Shown: positions 1 through 10,830 of the stretch, in pieces
How the letters are laid out: each line of letters opens with the position of its first letter
Numbering within the stretch: the stretch's first letter is position 1
The notes under the pieces: generated by a model
The model's database searches: none
Told to the model about the DNA's origin: nothing
Seen by the model: only the letters and a program-made list of their open reading frames with translations
Made by a program: the position numbers and the translations under genes
Origin: Blasia pusilla
Lineage: Eukaryota > Marchantiophyta > Marchantiopsida > Blasiales
Length of the DNA: 64,000 nt
Direction: 5' to 3'
NCBI GenBank assembly: GCA_050084515.1
Contig: CM114272.1
Span: 8,246,001 to 8,310,000, forward strand

Positions 1-1212
1 TGCAAGCAGGAGTTGGAGCGATTCAACAAGCTCTTAACAGTATTGCGAGTGAGCCTAGAGCAAATTCAGAAGGCAGTGAAGGGGTTGATTGTCATGAGCG
101 CAGAATTGGAGCAGCTTGGGAAGAACCTCATGGATGGGAAGATCCCCGTCATGTGGGCAGCTAAGTCATACCCATCTCGAAAACCCTTGGCCAACTACGT
201 GACGGATCTCATTGCTAGAGTGGGATTCTTCCAGAGTTGGGTGTCTGATGGATCTCCCGCTATTTTTTGGATCTCCGGCTTCTTCTTCACACAATCATTT
301 CTCACGGGTGCCAAACAAAACTACGCGCGCTCTCGCAAGGTCCCCATTGATGTAATTGACTTCGAGTTCAAAATCATTGAAGATCCGGTAAACCCGCCCC
401 TCATCCTCTCTCATTTCTTTTGGACAACAAGTCTCCATTTCTTACTGTTGGTCGATGTAATCTTTTTCAAGTTCACTAGAAATTGGGAATATCCTCTCCT
501 CTTGATTGCATTGAATGAAAATAGTACTACCACTTTGAATTGTGCACGTGATTTTTTTTTCTTACATGGATCTTTGGAAAATAAATTTTCTTTTGATGCT
601 CAAGTTTGAATTTCGATCCACGAAATCAACAATAGAATCTTGTTGAAAGCGGGGAGCAACATTAAAGTTAGAGAATGGATTATACCTCGAGCTCATCCTT
701 TCCGCCCTGCGAACCCTAGTACTTAACGAGCGATGTGCGGAGTTTTAGGGTTAGGATTTGCAGAGAGAATGCGCGCGAGACTTTGGTGTGGGCAGTTCTA
801 GGTTTAGGGTTCCACAGACGACGGGCGTGGGATAGCTGTGACTCTGAGCTCTTGTACTTCCTCCTTCGCCTGCAGGGAACGATCACGGAGAGGCCGGAGG
901 TCGGAGTATATGTGCAAGGCCTGTACCTGGAAGGCGCTCGATATGACTACACCACTCATGCGTTGGGGGAGTCCGAGCCTAAAGTGCTCTACACTAAGGC
1001 TCCGGTGATATGGATGATACCGAATGAGGTGACAAAATTCACGCCGTTTCCGCATTACCTGTGCCCGGTGTATAAGACCAGCGATCGGCGTGGTGTTTTG
1101 TCAACTACCGGACACTCTACGAACTTCGTCATGGAAGTGAGCCTCCTCCCGCCATCCTCAAGCCCACTGGATCAAGAGAGGAGTGGCATTGCTCACGCAA
1201 CTCGATGAGTGA
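1..1212 (+). CDS. Axonemal inner-arm dynein heavy chain (DNAH1-like), C-terminal end, partial, with a frameshift in the last exon
   Basis: This is the extreme C-terminal domain of a dynein heavy chain, the ATP-driven motor that bends axonemes of motile cilia and sperm flagella. Two exons are seen. Exon A (1-387, open at the left edge) reads through blocks such as [19 protein letters not shown] and [11 protein letters not shown] phase-0 intron with GT at 388 and AG at 874-875 follows (488 bp). Exon B (876-1212) continues with [28 protein letters not shown] and the family signature [11 protein letters not shown]. The ending [15 protein letters not shown] then stop lies at 1153-1212 in a different frame, so a net +1 shift occurs near 1152. 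The ITERPEVG and HWIKRGVAL stretches resemble DNAH1-type inner-arm chains more than outer-arm chains. It converges on SmD2. The frameshift may be real decay or a base error; the rest of both exons is clean. Confidence 0.93.
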
Positions 1213-2382
1213 GGGTGCCGATCCTCCTTGATGTAGCGAGGATGGATTATGGGTTCAGACACTCCTTGGTAATCGGCAGGAACGTAGAGCAGGTGAAGTG
1301 GAAGAAAGGTAAACCTGATTTTAGACAAGACGGATCGTTGTACCCACAAGCATCACCCAGATTTCATGCCTGGAAGATCGTCTTCTTGAGGTCGGCTTCG
1401 CGCTGATGACCTGCATGCGGATAGGGTGGAAAGACTGCAAAGCACCTTACAAGCCACAACGGCAGTAGTACTGGGCGACGTGCATCACTCTAACCGCTCT
1501 AACAGAAGACGCTAAGCAGATGTGGAGCAAGTCAGTGATCCCTGTGACCTTCCTCGGGCGGTATTTCTGATAGCACCAAACTGACCTCATCTTTACCACG
1601 AACTTGGGTTTCGCGAGTATTAGTTCTAGCTCAACAGTCTTGTGAAGTACCCACACGTGTGGGACAATCAAAATGTATGCACTAAAATGGGCGAACCTTT
1701 CCTCAGCAATCACCAAGTCTTCAAGTGTGAAGACTGAAAAGTCCTTCAATCTGAGGGGGTATTCCAGCCTTGAGGTCTGAAGAATTACTCACACGTCCCT
1801 AGGTCATCAGCATACCTATTGGTCAAGTTCAATGAAGTGGTTGAAGTATGTGGTACACACGAGTGCAAGTATTGAGAATTGTTGTGTCTACGGTGTGCTA
1901 TGGAATTCTTAAAATGTGTCATCCAGAGGGAGATATGTTTTGCCCAAAGGATTGCTTTCATTATGTTACGTTCTCTCCGATACTCAGCACACACACCTGT
2001 GATTCAAGCAAATCCATTTTCCCATCAAGAGGAGAGGTGGAGACCTGTAAATTCACTTGAGTGGAAAATCAGTAAACTTGGTCACAATAAAGTACCATGG
2101 AGTAGAAGAGCAAGGACAAAATTTACACTTCTTCTCTAATAACAACCCATCATGAGATGACCCCGCACAAACAAAAACTGCTTAGTGGATATTTTGTACA
2201 TACAGCATCTGCATAACTCCTACAAAATTTAGATTTTGGAAAGGCACTGAGAATGAAGCCTCTATCAGGTATCTATTTCATCGCACCCAATGCAGCATCC
2301 CTCCTGAGCTGGCCCATGTCTTTACCAAACTACGTGGAGCACAAGATTTCCTATAGCAAAACTGCCCGACCTCATGGACTTC
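1213..2382. other. Convergent intergenic region between the dynein and SmD2 genes
   Basis: The two host genes point at each other and this stretch must hold both 3' untranslated regions. Short open frames occur on both strands (for example 1447-1749 on the - strand), but none shows a recognisable motif or a coherent exon structure. I see no clear mobile element here. Confidence 0.5.
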
Positions 2383-3677
2383 CTACTTGGGATTTCTTAG
2401 TACGATGATGACCGAGTCACCTCGCAAAAACATCTTACTGATAAATCTGTCTTTATTCACGGGCTTCGCCTTCTTCTTGCCCTTCCCTGTCTTTGGTACC
2501 TGAAGCCCACAGTTCCATACCCAATCAGTACCAAGCGGAGGAACAGTTGAAAGCCAACAAGACGTTCATCCAAAAAAGTACGTATGTCAACTGCTGTAGG
2601 AACAACATTTAGGCTTGTATTGTGCCCATGAAATTACCTCGGTCCACATTTCTTTCACGTTCTCGAGAACCATATTACAATGCCGATCGAAAGCTTTCAC
2701 TCGTCCGAGCAATTTCTTGTTGTTTCTACAGTTGATCAACACCTGCAGTGAAACATACCCAAGGTAAACACGTATTCGTGCACGATTTGATGTCTCAGAC
2801 TGCGAACTTCCTTGCAGATCCGAAAATTAGTGAAGGCTATGCTGACTGTGTTGCGCTCGTCACTTCTCCCCCAAGCATAGGAACAGTAGGGTTTTCCGAT
2901 GCTCAACTTGCAGGTGTCACACTATTACCTGGGTGTTATTCTTCACGGACATCGTCAGTACGGAGAGGGGACCGGTGGAGAACTCCTCCTCCTCCGTCTT
3001 CTCCTGCAACATTGGGGATCCAAAGAACTCAGCAAGCCATTTATTGACAGAAACCGACAAGTCCTCAACGCAATTACTGCTACGCACTACGTCAATTTAA
3101 CGGCAGTAGCCGCACGACATCAAGCAACCCCGATAATTCCACTGCGAAACAACAAACTAACGCTGCAACCCTAATCCTACGCAAATTCGCACGTCAGACA
3201 AGATCTACCAAGAGTGAACCGAAATGTTGCGGAACTACGCTGGGCAGATAAAGACTTACTGTGTCCTCTTCCATAGGCCTGGCACTGCAAGAACAGCACA
3301 AGTCCGGAGCCGGTCAGATGCATATGATTCAATGGCATAATTCCGTCCTAATTGTGGAACAAATGAAGGGGCAACCAACCCAAAACGAAAAAACGGCTCC
3401 TAAAGAACACTAAACCCTAAGTTTCACTCAAAACTATTTCCTCGCTCTCGGCGACCGAAAGGGCCAGAGGCTTTCGAAACTGACACTTCTCATCTCTTCC
3501 CACCAACCTAACACAGGCACCACTATAACCTATCTCAAACGAACTCTTGCTTTCGCCACGAAAGCACCAGCACGCCTCAAAACCCCAGCGCGACAAAGCC
3601 TCACCAAATCACGCCGTCAAACACTTTCCTCAGCTCCCAAACATCACGACGCAGCCCGCATTCAAATCCTACCTCAT
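2383..3677 (-). CDS. SmD2: Small nuclear ribonucleoprotein Sm D2 (five exons, intact)
   Basis: SmD2 is one of the seven Sm-ring proteins that bind U1, U2, U4 and U5 snRNAs in the spliceosome. The gene is on the - strand with exons 3673-3677, 3260-3284, 2929-3003, 2638-2742 and 2383-2499 (5+25+75+105+117 nt, 108 residues plus stop). Every intron has GT-AG ends. Sm1 and Sm2 signatures are visible: [32 protein letters not shown], and near the end [16 protein letters not shown] then stop. The basic linker KTGKGKKK between the Sm halves is also as expected. The start ATG lies in a good context (gccgccaccATG), and the first exon contributes only ATGAG before the donor, so codon 2 is split by the first intron. 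The length matches the family. No disabling change is seen, so it is probably functional. Confidence 0.97.
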
Positions 3678-3960
3678 GGTGGCGGCACTCCGACGAAGGC
3701 TGCGAGCACAAACTCCGCAATAGCGCTCGCAAACGCTCAGACACGCGGGACCTGCACAATTGCCAGACGAAGAGAAATGGCGGTCGATTCTCTGTAGCTC
3801 TTTCCTTCCCCTTCTCTCTCTCTCACTCTCTCTCGTCTTCTGTCGCTCTGGTTTGCGTTCAGGTGTCCAAAGAATTCGAACGACCAGTTTGTTCCCTTGG
3901 GGTCGTCCCGTAGAGGACGACCGCCCCGCCTAGGAAACCCACCTCTGGTTACACCTGTCC
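3678..3960 (-). promoter_or_regulatory. SmD2 5' leader and likely promoter
   Basis: Immediately upstream of the SmD2 start is a GC-rich leader and a pyrimidine-rich tract on the + strand (about 3796-3845), which reads as GA-rich on the gene's strand. Such tracts are common in plant 5' leaders. I see no convincing TATA box, and the transcription start cannot be placed. Confidence 0.4.
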
Positions 3961-5989
3961 GGATGGTAACCCTCGCGTATTTTTTGTCTTATTATCTATG
4001 CTAATTAGCGTGCCTCGTGTTTGATCACGAAAATGATTTTTCATAATTTAGAAAGTTATTTTCGTTTCAGAATTTGAGTATATTATGATTTTTTTACGAG
4101 CTTTCAGTCATGATATTTTTAATACTTATGGGAGTTAAATTATTTACTTATAAGTTTTTTTTTTTTTTAAAAAATTTTATTACATTGATTGATAGGATAA
4201 TAGAATATGATTAAGATTAAAAGAGAGACACCCAGAGTAGAAAAAAATGTTAAAACCAGGGGAGAATAGGGAGGGTTAGTAGACAAGTGCTAACAAGGAG
4301 TGGAAAAAATCTAAATGTCATTATTAAGTGGCTCATATCTAAGGTTGAGAATAATTTGCATTGTGGAATCTCAACACTACAAATCCACTTAGCACCCATA
4401 TGCCATCATAAGCATACGGGACAATGCATAATTGGTAGCAGGGGGCCATAAATATTTAAAATTATGAATTTTTTATTTTTGAAATGATTTTATTTTTCAA
4501 TTGAAATTTAAATAATACCCAGTTCCTCCGTATAATTTCTCTCCTCCATAAAATTTTCAACAATGCCTCCTCTTCCCACCAAAATATCATCCAAAAATTA
4601 AAATTTTAATTAATTTTAACGAGATAAATAAAATTTTATTCATATTCATTTTGCTTTCCCAAAATATCAAATGTAAATTAACATGATAATACAACCTATG
4701 ACTATCAAGGATAATGCTTCACAGATTCACTAAGAGCGAGTCTATGGAACCGGGGAATTTTGTAAATCCTACACAAGAATGGGAGGACTAATCAACCTTA
4801 GTGATTGGTTATACATTCTCCTCACTCTAACAAAACATGTGTACACAAAATATGAGTTGGAATTCCTTAGATTATGGATGATGTATACCTCCTTCGTTTG
4901 CTTCACCAAATCCATTCTTAATTCACTTGCTTGATGTAGAATGGGAGCACATTTCACTTCCATCGATAATTGGAATAAATTTCAAGTGTGCAATTATGAA
5001 ATTTATGATTCCATTTATCTTAGTTATTTTTGTATATTATAACAAACTTGGGATTTTTATGTGGATATTTTGATTTGATTTGACTGAAATGGAATTAGAG
5101 TAACTCAAGGGTTAGAAAAAGTTGGAAGAGGGAATTTGATTCTTACAATTCAGAGTAACTTTGGGGCGGAAAAAGGTGGAGGAAGGAAGTTTACTCTTAC
5201 GAGAATGGTGTCAAAGTTGGCCAAGGGGAGGTAAAGCAAAACCTCGAATCGGTGGCACCAAAGTGGAGGGTGGGAATTCAAATTTTGTCTTTCTCCACTT
5301 CAATAATCCTTTTCACTCTCTCCATGCATTTGGTGGAGAAGGAAGTGAAGGCATTTCTAGATAAGCGTGGCCATTTCATGTTGGTAGTGGTCTCTAGCTG
5401 AGTTAACTTCGAAGTGACTTGTACTATCTGAAAAGTTTATACATTGTGAGCGATGATTGATTCTATGTATGTCTATCTAGGAAGCCTCTCGGTATTACTC
5501 ACCACGAGCGGATTGCGTAACCTTGTAAGTGGGTCGCTTTTGGAAGTATGTGAGTCTATGGAACAAAGATTATCGCCTTAACTTTGACCCTCCATAATAA
5601 GAATAACACATTTCAATGCAAGTCAAAATAGAGTCTGATCTGTTGCCATGCCAATTGAATTGTTAAACAATTATTACTCTTCCTTTGTTTTCTCCATTGG
5701 ATGGCTCGCCCTAAAAGTTGGCACACTCCACGCACCAATCTAAAACTATCCTACATGAGTCATCAATGCGTCTATCCAGATAGCCTTCCACATTTTTTGT
5801 TTATCAATAAATTACGCCTTGCCAATTAATTGTTGCTTCATTGGATGCGATTATGGTCGCTCGGGACCAATCTGGATAATCCCCATAGCCCATGGAGTCT
5901 ATTGATGCTTGGTTTGAGTCATGGTGATGCACATGAATCTGTTAATTTCTTAAATTTGAACCAAGTTCCCCTTGCCATGGTCTTCAGCA
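3961..5989. other. AT-rich intergenic sequence without recognised genes
   Basis: This is low-complexity, AT-rich DNA with homopolymer runs near 4158-4180. The open frames present (for example 4769-4963 on the - strand and 5161-5364 on the + strand) are short and show no motif. It marks the transition from host gene space to the repeat-rich part of the window. Confidence 0.5.
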
Positions 5990-6364
5990 TGGTTGCACAA
6001 AAACGGACAAGTCGTTGCTTCCTGTTGAAGCTTTTACCTTTTTTTTCGTCTGCGGATGCAGGGACAATTCAGCATATCCCGAAGCATTACGGAGACCCGT
6101 AGGCCGAATATGGACGGACATATCCACGGACATAGGTTCCAAGAGGTAGGACCCACACTTATAGTCCATGATGGAAGGCACTGCAAGGATGAGTGGAGAA
6201 ATGAGGGAGGAGGGACTAGAGGTGGAGGGAGGAAGAAATAGGGGAGTATGGAACACAAAGGCAAGTAAGGGGAAGGAGAAAGAAGGGAAAGGTGGGGCCC
6301 ATATGGATAAGTCCTTCCATAGGACGGATACAAGTCCACGGACAAGGACTTTGTCCACATGCAA
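5990..6364. repeat. Dispersed repeat R1, copy 1
   Basis: This segment shares most of its sequence with 24957-25250 in the same orientation: both start near GTTGCACAAAAAC, pass through a purine-rich core with AATGAGGGAGGAGGGA and GGGGCCCATATGGA, and end in a string of GGACAAG/TTTGTCC half-sites. Copy 1 has about 80 extra bases near its left end. The ends are weakly complementary, so a small non-autonomous transposon is possible but not shown. The open frames crossing it on both strands are by-products of the repeat. Confidence 0.75.
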
Positions 6365-6697
6365 ACTTGGTCTTCAAGTCCATGTTCATATGCATGCCTC
6401 TCATAATTCAGAGTTCGGGTCATTACTATATTCAATTATGTTGTATTGATAATACCAGGAATGTACATCTATGCCGCTCGCATGTGGCTAGGCTGACTTT
6501 GGGCAGGGAACACAAAGGCAAGTTTGGGCAGGGAAATGATTCCCTTATCTATAATTTAGTCTGGTGGACATGACAAGTTGTTACTACCGCTAGAGAGAAT
6601 GTTAGGTCGATCAGGAATTTTTATTTTTTTTGTTAAGCGAGTGTCATCTTAATTCCCTAATGGTGAAGGAGAAACTTATGTAATTGTTTGCTTCTTT

Positions 6698-6790
6698 ATA
6701 AAAAATTTCAGAATTCAATACGAAAATGAATTTTTCGTATTGAATTCTAGTTCATCCTAGTTCACTTTCGTATTGAATTCTGAATTTTTT
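6698..6790. repeat. Hairpin with ~29-bp arms
   Basis: The left arm (about 6699-6727) and right arm (about 6762-6790) are near-perfect inverted copies containing CAGAATTCAATACGAAA. Between them lies a further inverted copy of the same word (TTTCGTATTGAATTCT), so two alternative stems can form. Directly after it the sequence CACTACTACACG resembles a CACTA-type terminus, but no partner end was found. Confidence 0.7.
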
Positions 6791-6929
6791 CACTACTACA
6801 CGTTTTGGTCCCAAACGCTTTATAAGGGGAGTTAAGTTTTCTAAATCAATAATTTTGATGTTTTGGGCACGTTGTATCATTGACTTGTACTTTCCTAGAT
6901 GTCTTACTGCTCCTACTTGTCTTACTTGT

Positions 6930-7345
6930 CATATCTTAGTAGCTAATAGGTAGAGATCTATCGCGGTGACGGCATAGAGAGCCAGTGGACTGTCTTCAGT
7001 GTAACTTCGTCTCGAGGTGTCGGATGAGGTTGAGGATAGGTCCGTTGTGTCAGGAACATCATTTATGATGACTTTCCTATTTTGGTCTTTGACAATCCGA
7101 TGACTTGTTGAGCAGGTCACCCGCCCCTGGTAACTTGTGTGTCCAGGTTATCACGAGGATTGCTATTTTTAGGGGAAGAGCCTTTAGGATCTTTCTAAAG
7201 CCATATAAGGGAGGAAGATGGCTTTCCAAAGCTATCTTTCTCATGTTGGGCCATTAGAGCAAATTTCTAGCTCGTGTGTGAGGTAGGAACTAGGATGCTA
7301 GCGTTTGGATTCTTTCATAGCGGAGGGTGGACGAGGCTCAATATG
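6930..7345. repeat. Large inverted repeat, left arm
   Basis: This ~415-bp arm is the reverse complement, at roughly three-quarters identity by eye, of 7690-8098. Shared blocks include GGCATAGAGAGCCA, TGTCGGATGAGGTTGA, GGGGAAGAGCC and CATAGCGGAGGGTGGA. The spacer is about 345 bp. No protein-coding signal is visible; the frame on the - strand at 6929-7120 is not conserved in the other arm. Confidence 0.8.
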
Positions 7346-7488
7346 CCAATGTAAATTCAGGAGAGGAGTTTTAGGTCGGTTGTGTTATTTTTATTTTTAT
7401 TTTTATATTAGAAAGATGCAAGCAAGCAGAGGAAATTTGTTGTTTGCAAGTAGGCAAGCAAGATTGCCTTGGTTGGGAGCATGTTTAC

Positions 7489-7620
7489 GCATACACATCG
7501 CTACACAACCCACATTGCTGGTTACATCTACACACCATACAACACTGATCTTCCCAACACATGGGTCGATCTATCCATAAATCAAACAAATTCACACATA
7601 TACATCGAGGCTCCACAACA
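7489..7620 (+). repeat. Direct repeat D, copy 1
   Basis: About 132 bp nearly identical to 8107-8238 in the same orientation, with shared blocks CGCATACACATC, ACACAACCCACAT, GATCTTCCCAACACAT and AAATCAAACAAA. The two copies flank the right arm of the large inverted repeat. Confidence 0.8.
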
Positions 7621-7689
7621 AAATCAGAATAGTAAAAACGGCTCACCCGGCCTAAAACTCCATTCATGAATCTACATCCGTATATCGAG

Positions 7690-8098
7690 CCACATCCACC
7701 CTCCGCTATGAGGGAATTTGGACATAAGCACCCTAGTTCTTACACACCCACATGCAAGAGAGATGCTCTTAGGGCTCAAAATAAAAAAGATGGCTTGATA
7801 AATCCATCACTCCTTCTCTTATATCCTTGGGAAGAGCCTTTTGGCTCTTCCCCCAAAAATAGCCCTACCAACGATAATCTGCGTGCACAGGTTACCGGAT
7901 GATCGTTAAGTCCGTCAACGGGTCACCTGACGGACTAAAACCAAAATAGGGAAATCGCCATAAATGACATTTCCGACATAATAGACATGTCTTCAACCTC
8001 ATCCGACATCTCGAAACGAAGTCACATTCAAGACAATTCGTTGGCTCTCTATGCCGTCGCCACGATAGATCTCTATCTATCGGCTACTAAGATGTGAT
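7690..8098. repeat. Large inverted repeat, right arm
   Basis: Inverted partner of 6930-7345. It begins with the complement of the CATAGCGGAGGGTGGA block and ends near GGCTACTAAGATGTGATAT. It is bracketed by the two direct repeats D, so the arrangement is left arm, D, right arm, D. Confidence 0.8.
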
Positions 8099-8106
8099 AT
8101 TTGTTG

Positions 8107-8238
8107 TGCGCATACACATCACTACACAACCCACATCCTTGGTCACATCTACACACCACACAACATTGATCTTCCCAACACATAGGTTGATCCATCCATA
8201 AATCAAACAAACTCACACATGTTCATCGAGACCCCACA
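8107..8238 (+). repeat. Direct repeat D, copy 2
   Basis: Second copy of the ~132-bp unit at 7489-7620, with a small number of substitutions. It lies directly after the right arm of the inverted repeat. Confidence 0.8.
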
Positions 8239-9032
8239 ATTGTCCCCCTAGCTTACAGTTGGGTCCCCCTAACTCCAAATAGCACACACATATGTACCCG
8301 ACATGATCTACTACCCTATACACATCTAGCACCATCGGTGCCGTCATCCGTGCAACACTGTCACACTGCAGTTACCTGCCGTGTTGCTTGGGGGTTCCTT
8401 GTATGAAAGGCTCTACATCACCTACGACGTTTTAGGGTCTAGACCTCCTAACTTATAAGTGAAGAAAATTTTTTTCTCACCCTTATGTACTTTAAAGCAG
8501 ACATTTTTCATTTTTGGTACCCCTAAAATTCTTTAAGTAAAGCAATCACTTGAAATAAATAAGGCCTTGAAAGAGAAGAAAAGTACCAAGTTAAATTAAC
8601 ATCCAACATGTTGCCCTTCCACTATGATAGAGGGGGATTCAACCCCTAATTGAGCAAGAAGCTCAAGCAGCCAATTTGTCATCCCCTAGCCTACTCCCTC
8701 TTACTAATCTACTCAGAATTCATCCCTGTCAAGTACACTCTAAGCACAATCCACAAAAATATTGAATCTAACATGTCTCAAACGTAAAAAAAAAAAACTC
8801 ACCTAGATCAACTCACACTCTGAATGTATGTAGTCAAAGCATGTAAGTCAACTGAATCAAGCATATTTATTCTATCTTGTATCCTTGATTTCATTGTCAA
8901 GTTCACATTAGAAATCACCATTTCAATATCAATCCATTGCACATCTATTGCATCATAAGTGAAAAAGGTTTTGTTGTTATCCTAGCCAGAAGATTTGTAC
9001 CAATTACACATGTCACGAAAAATGCTTCCCTT
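8239..9032. other. Unassigned sequence
   Basis: No open frame of note and no recognisable motif. The first part is C/A-rich on the + strand (8239-8400) and may belong to the same repeat as the flanking inverted and direct repeats. The rest is AT-rich. Confidence 0.4.
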
Positions 9033-9465
9033 CTATCCAAGAGGAGGTATATGCATGTCCATCAAGTCCAAGGCCCTACGACTTCTTGACCAATCTGTAC
9101 CATTCTTTTGAATCATAAACACAATACACCCCAACGAATATTCCTTTTTTTTAACACTTGCCTCCACTGCAAGTTGTGTCTCTTTTCCCTTTCTTTTCTT
9201 TGACTTTTTTGATGTTGTGGAAGGGCCAACATCTAATGTAGATTCAAACAAAATTTCGATATCACTACCAACATCAACCAAACAAGTTGGAAATTAGGAT
9301 CACGCTCCTTTCCTTGCAAGTAGTGTAATATGTCTTTTGGGCTATTCGAGTTAGCCTTTCCTTTGACATGAAAAGATTACAAGACAACTCATTTACAAGG
9401 GTCGATTTATAGATCATCTTGCCCTTATAAGTTACAGTATGCACTATTGCATGAGGAATCGCCAC
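9033..9465 (-). pseudogene. Unrecognised coding-like remnant with a basic lysine-rich stretch
   Basis: Two adjoining open frames on the - strand (9274-9465, then 9033-9281 in another frame) read as protein-like sequence. The downstream one contains SKKSKKRKGK, a stretch like a nuclear localisation signal, after an acidic-polar start, and then WSRSRRALDLMDM. I do not recognise a family. The frame change between the two parts and the repeat-rich setting suggest a decayed transposon gene, but a host gene remnant cannot be excluded. Confidence 0.3.
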
Positions 9466-10717
<1,252 letters not shown>

Positions 10718-10830
10718 TTACTTTGTCGCACGTGATGAAGCATATTTATGGAAGTGAGACCCCCGAGCCGTGTTGATCCCTCCGAAGAGATCAAACACTC
10801 TCGTGCTCCAAATGCTGCGACACAACACGT
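10718..10830 (-). pseudogene. Cytosine-5 methyltransferase motif I fragment of copy 1
   Basis: The - strand frame at 10718-10927 contains STRVFDLFGGINTA. The FDLFGGINTG-like word is the S-adenosylmethionine-binding motif I of C5 DNA methyltransferases. The equivalent site in copy 2 (near 51268-51290) reads VLDLFGDINIE, at the same place downstream of the protease. Everything beyond motif I is missing. Confidence 0.7.

Noticed and set aside
388-609. Apparent C-terminal extension of the dynein frame beyond 387
   Set aside because: It is intron sequence: a GT donor stands at 388, the sequence becomes hydrophobic and non-conserved, and the next conserved dynein block resumes at 876 after an AG acceptor.
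735-875. N-terminal part of the open frame that contains dynein exon B
   Set aside because: Lies in the intron before the acceptor at 874-875; no dynein similarity there.
2748-3174. + strand frames of 91-99 residues
   Set aside because: They overlap exon 3 and introns of the SmD2 gene on the opposite strand and are shadows.
5984-6573. Six overlapping frames on both strands
   Set aside because: They follow dispersed repeat R1; the second copy at 25 kb gives similar frames on both strands, as expected of repeat DNA without coding function.
6791-6830. CACTA left end beginning CACTACTACACG
   Set aside because: The word differs from the CACTAGTACAAAACC ends at 19942 and 27466 and no partner end was found.
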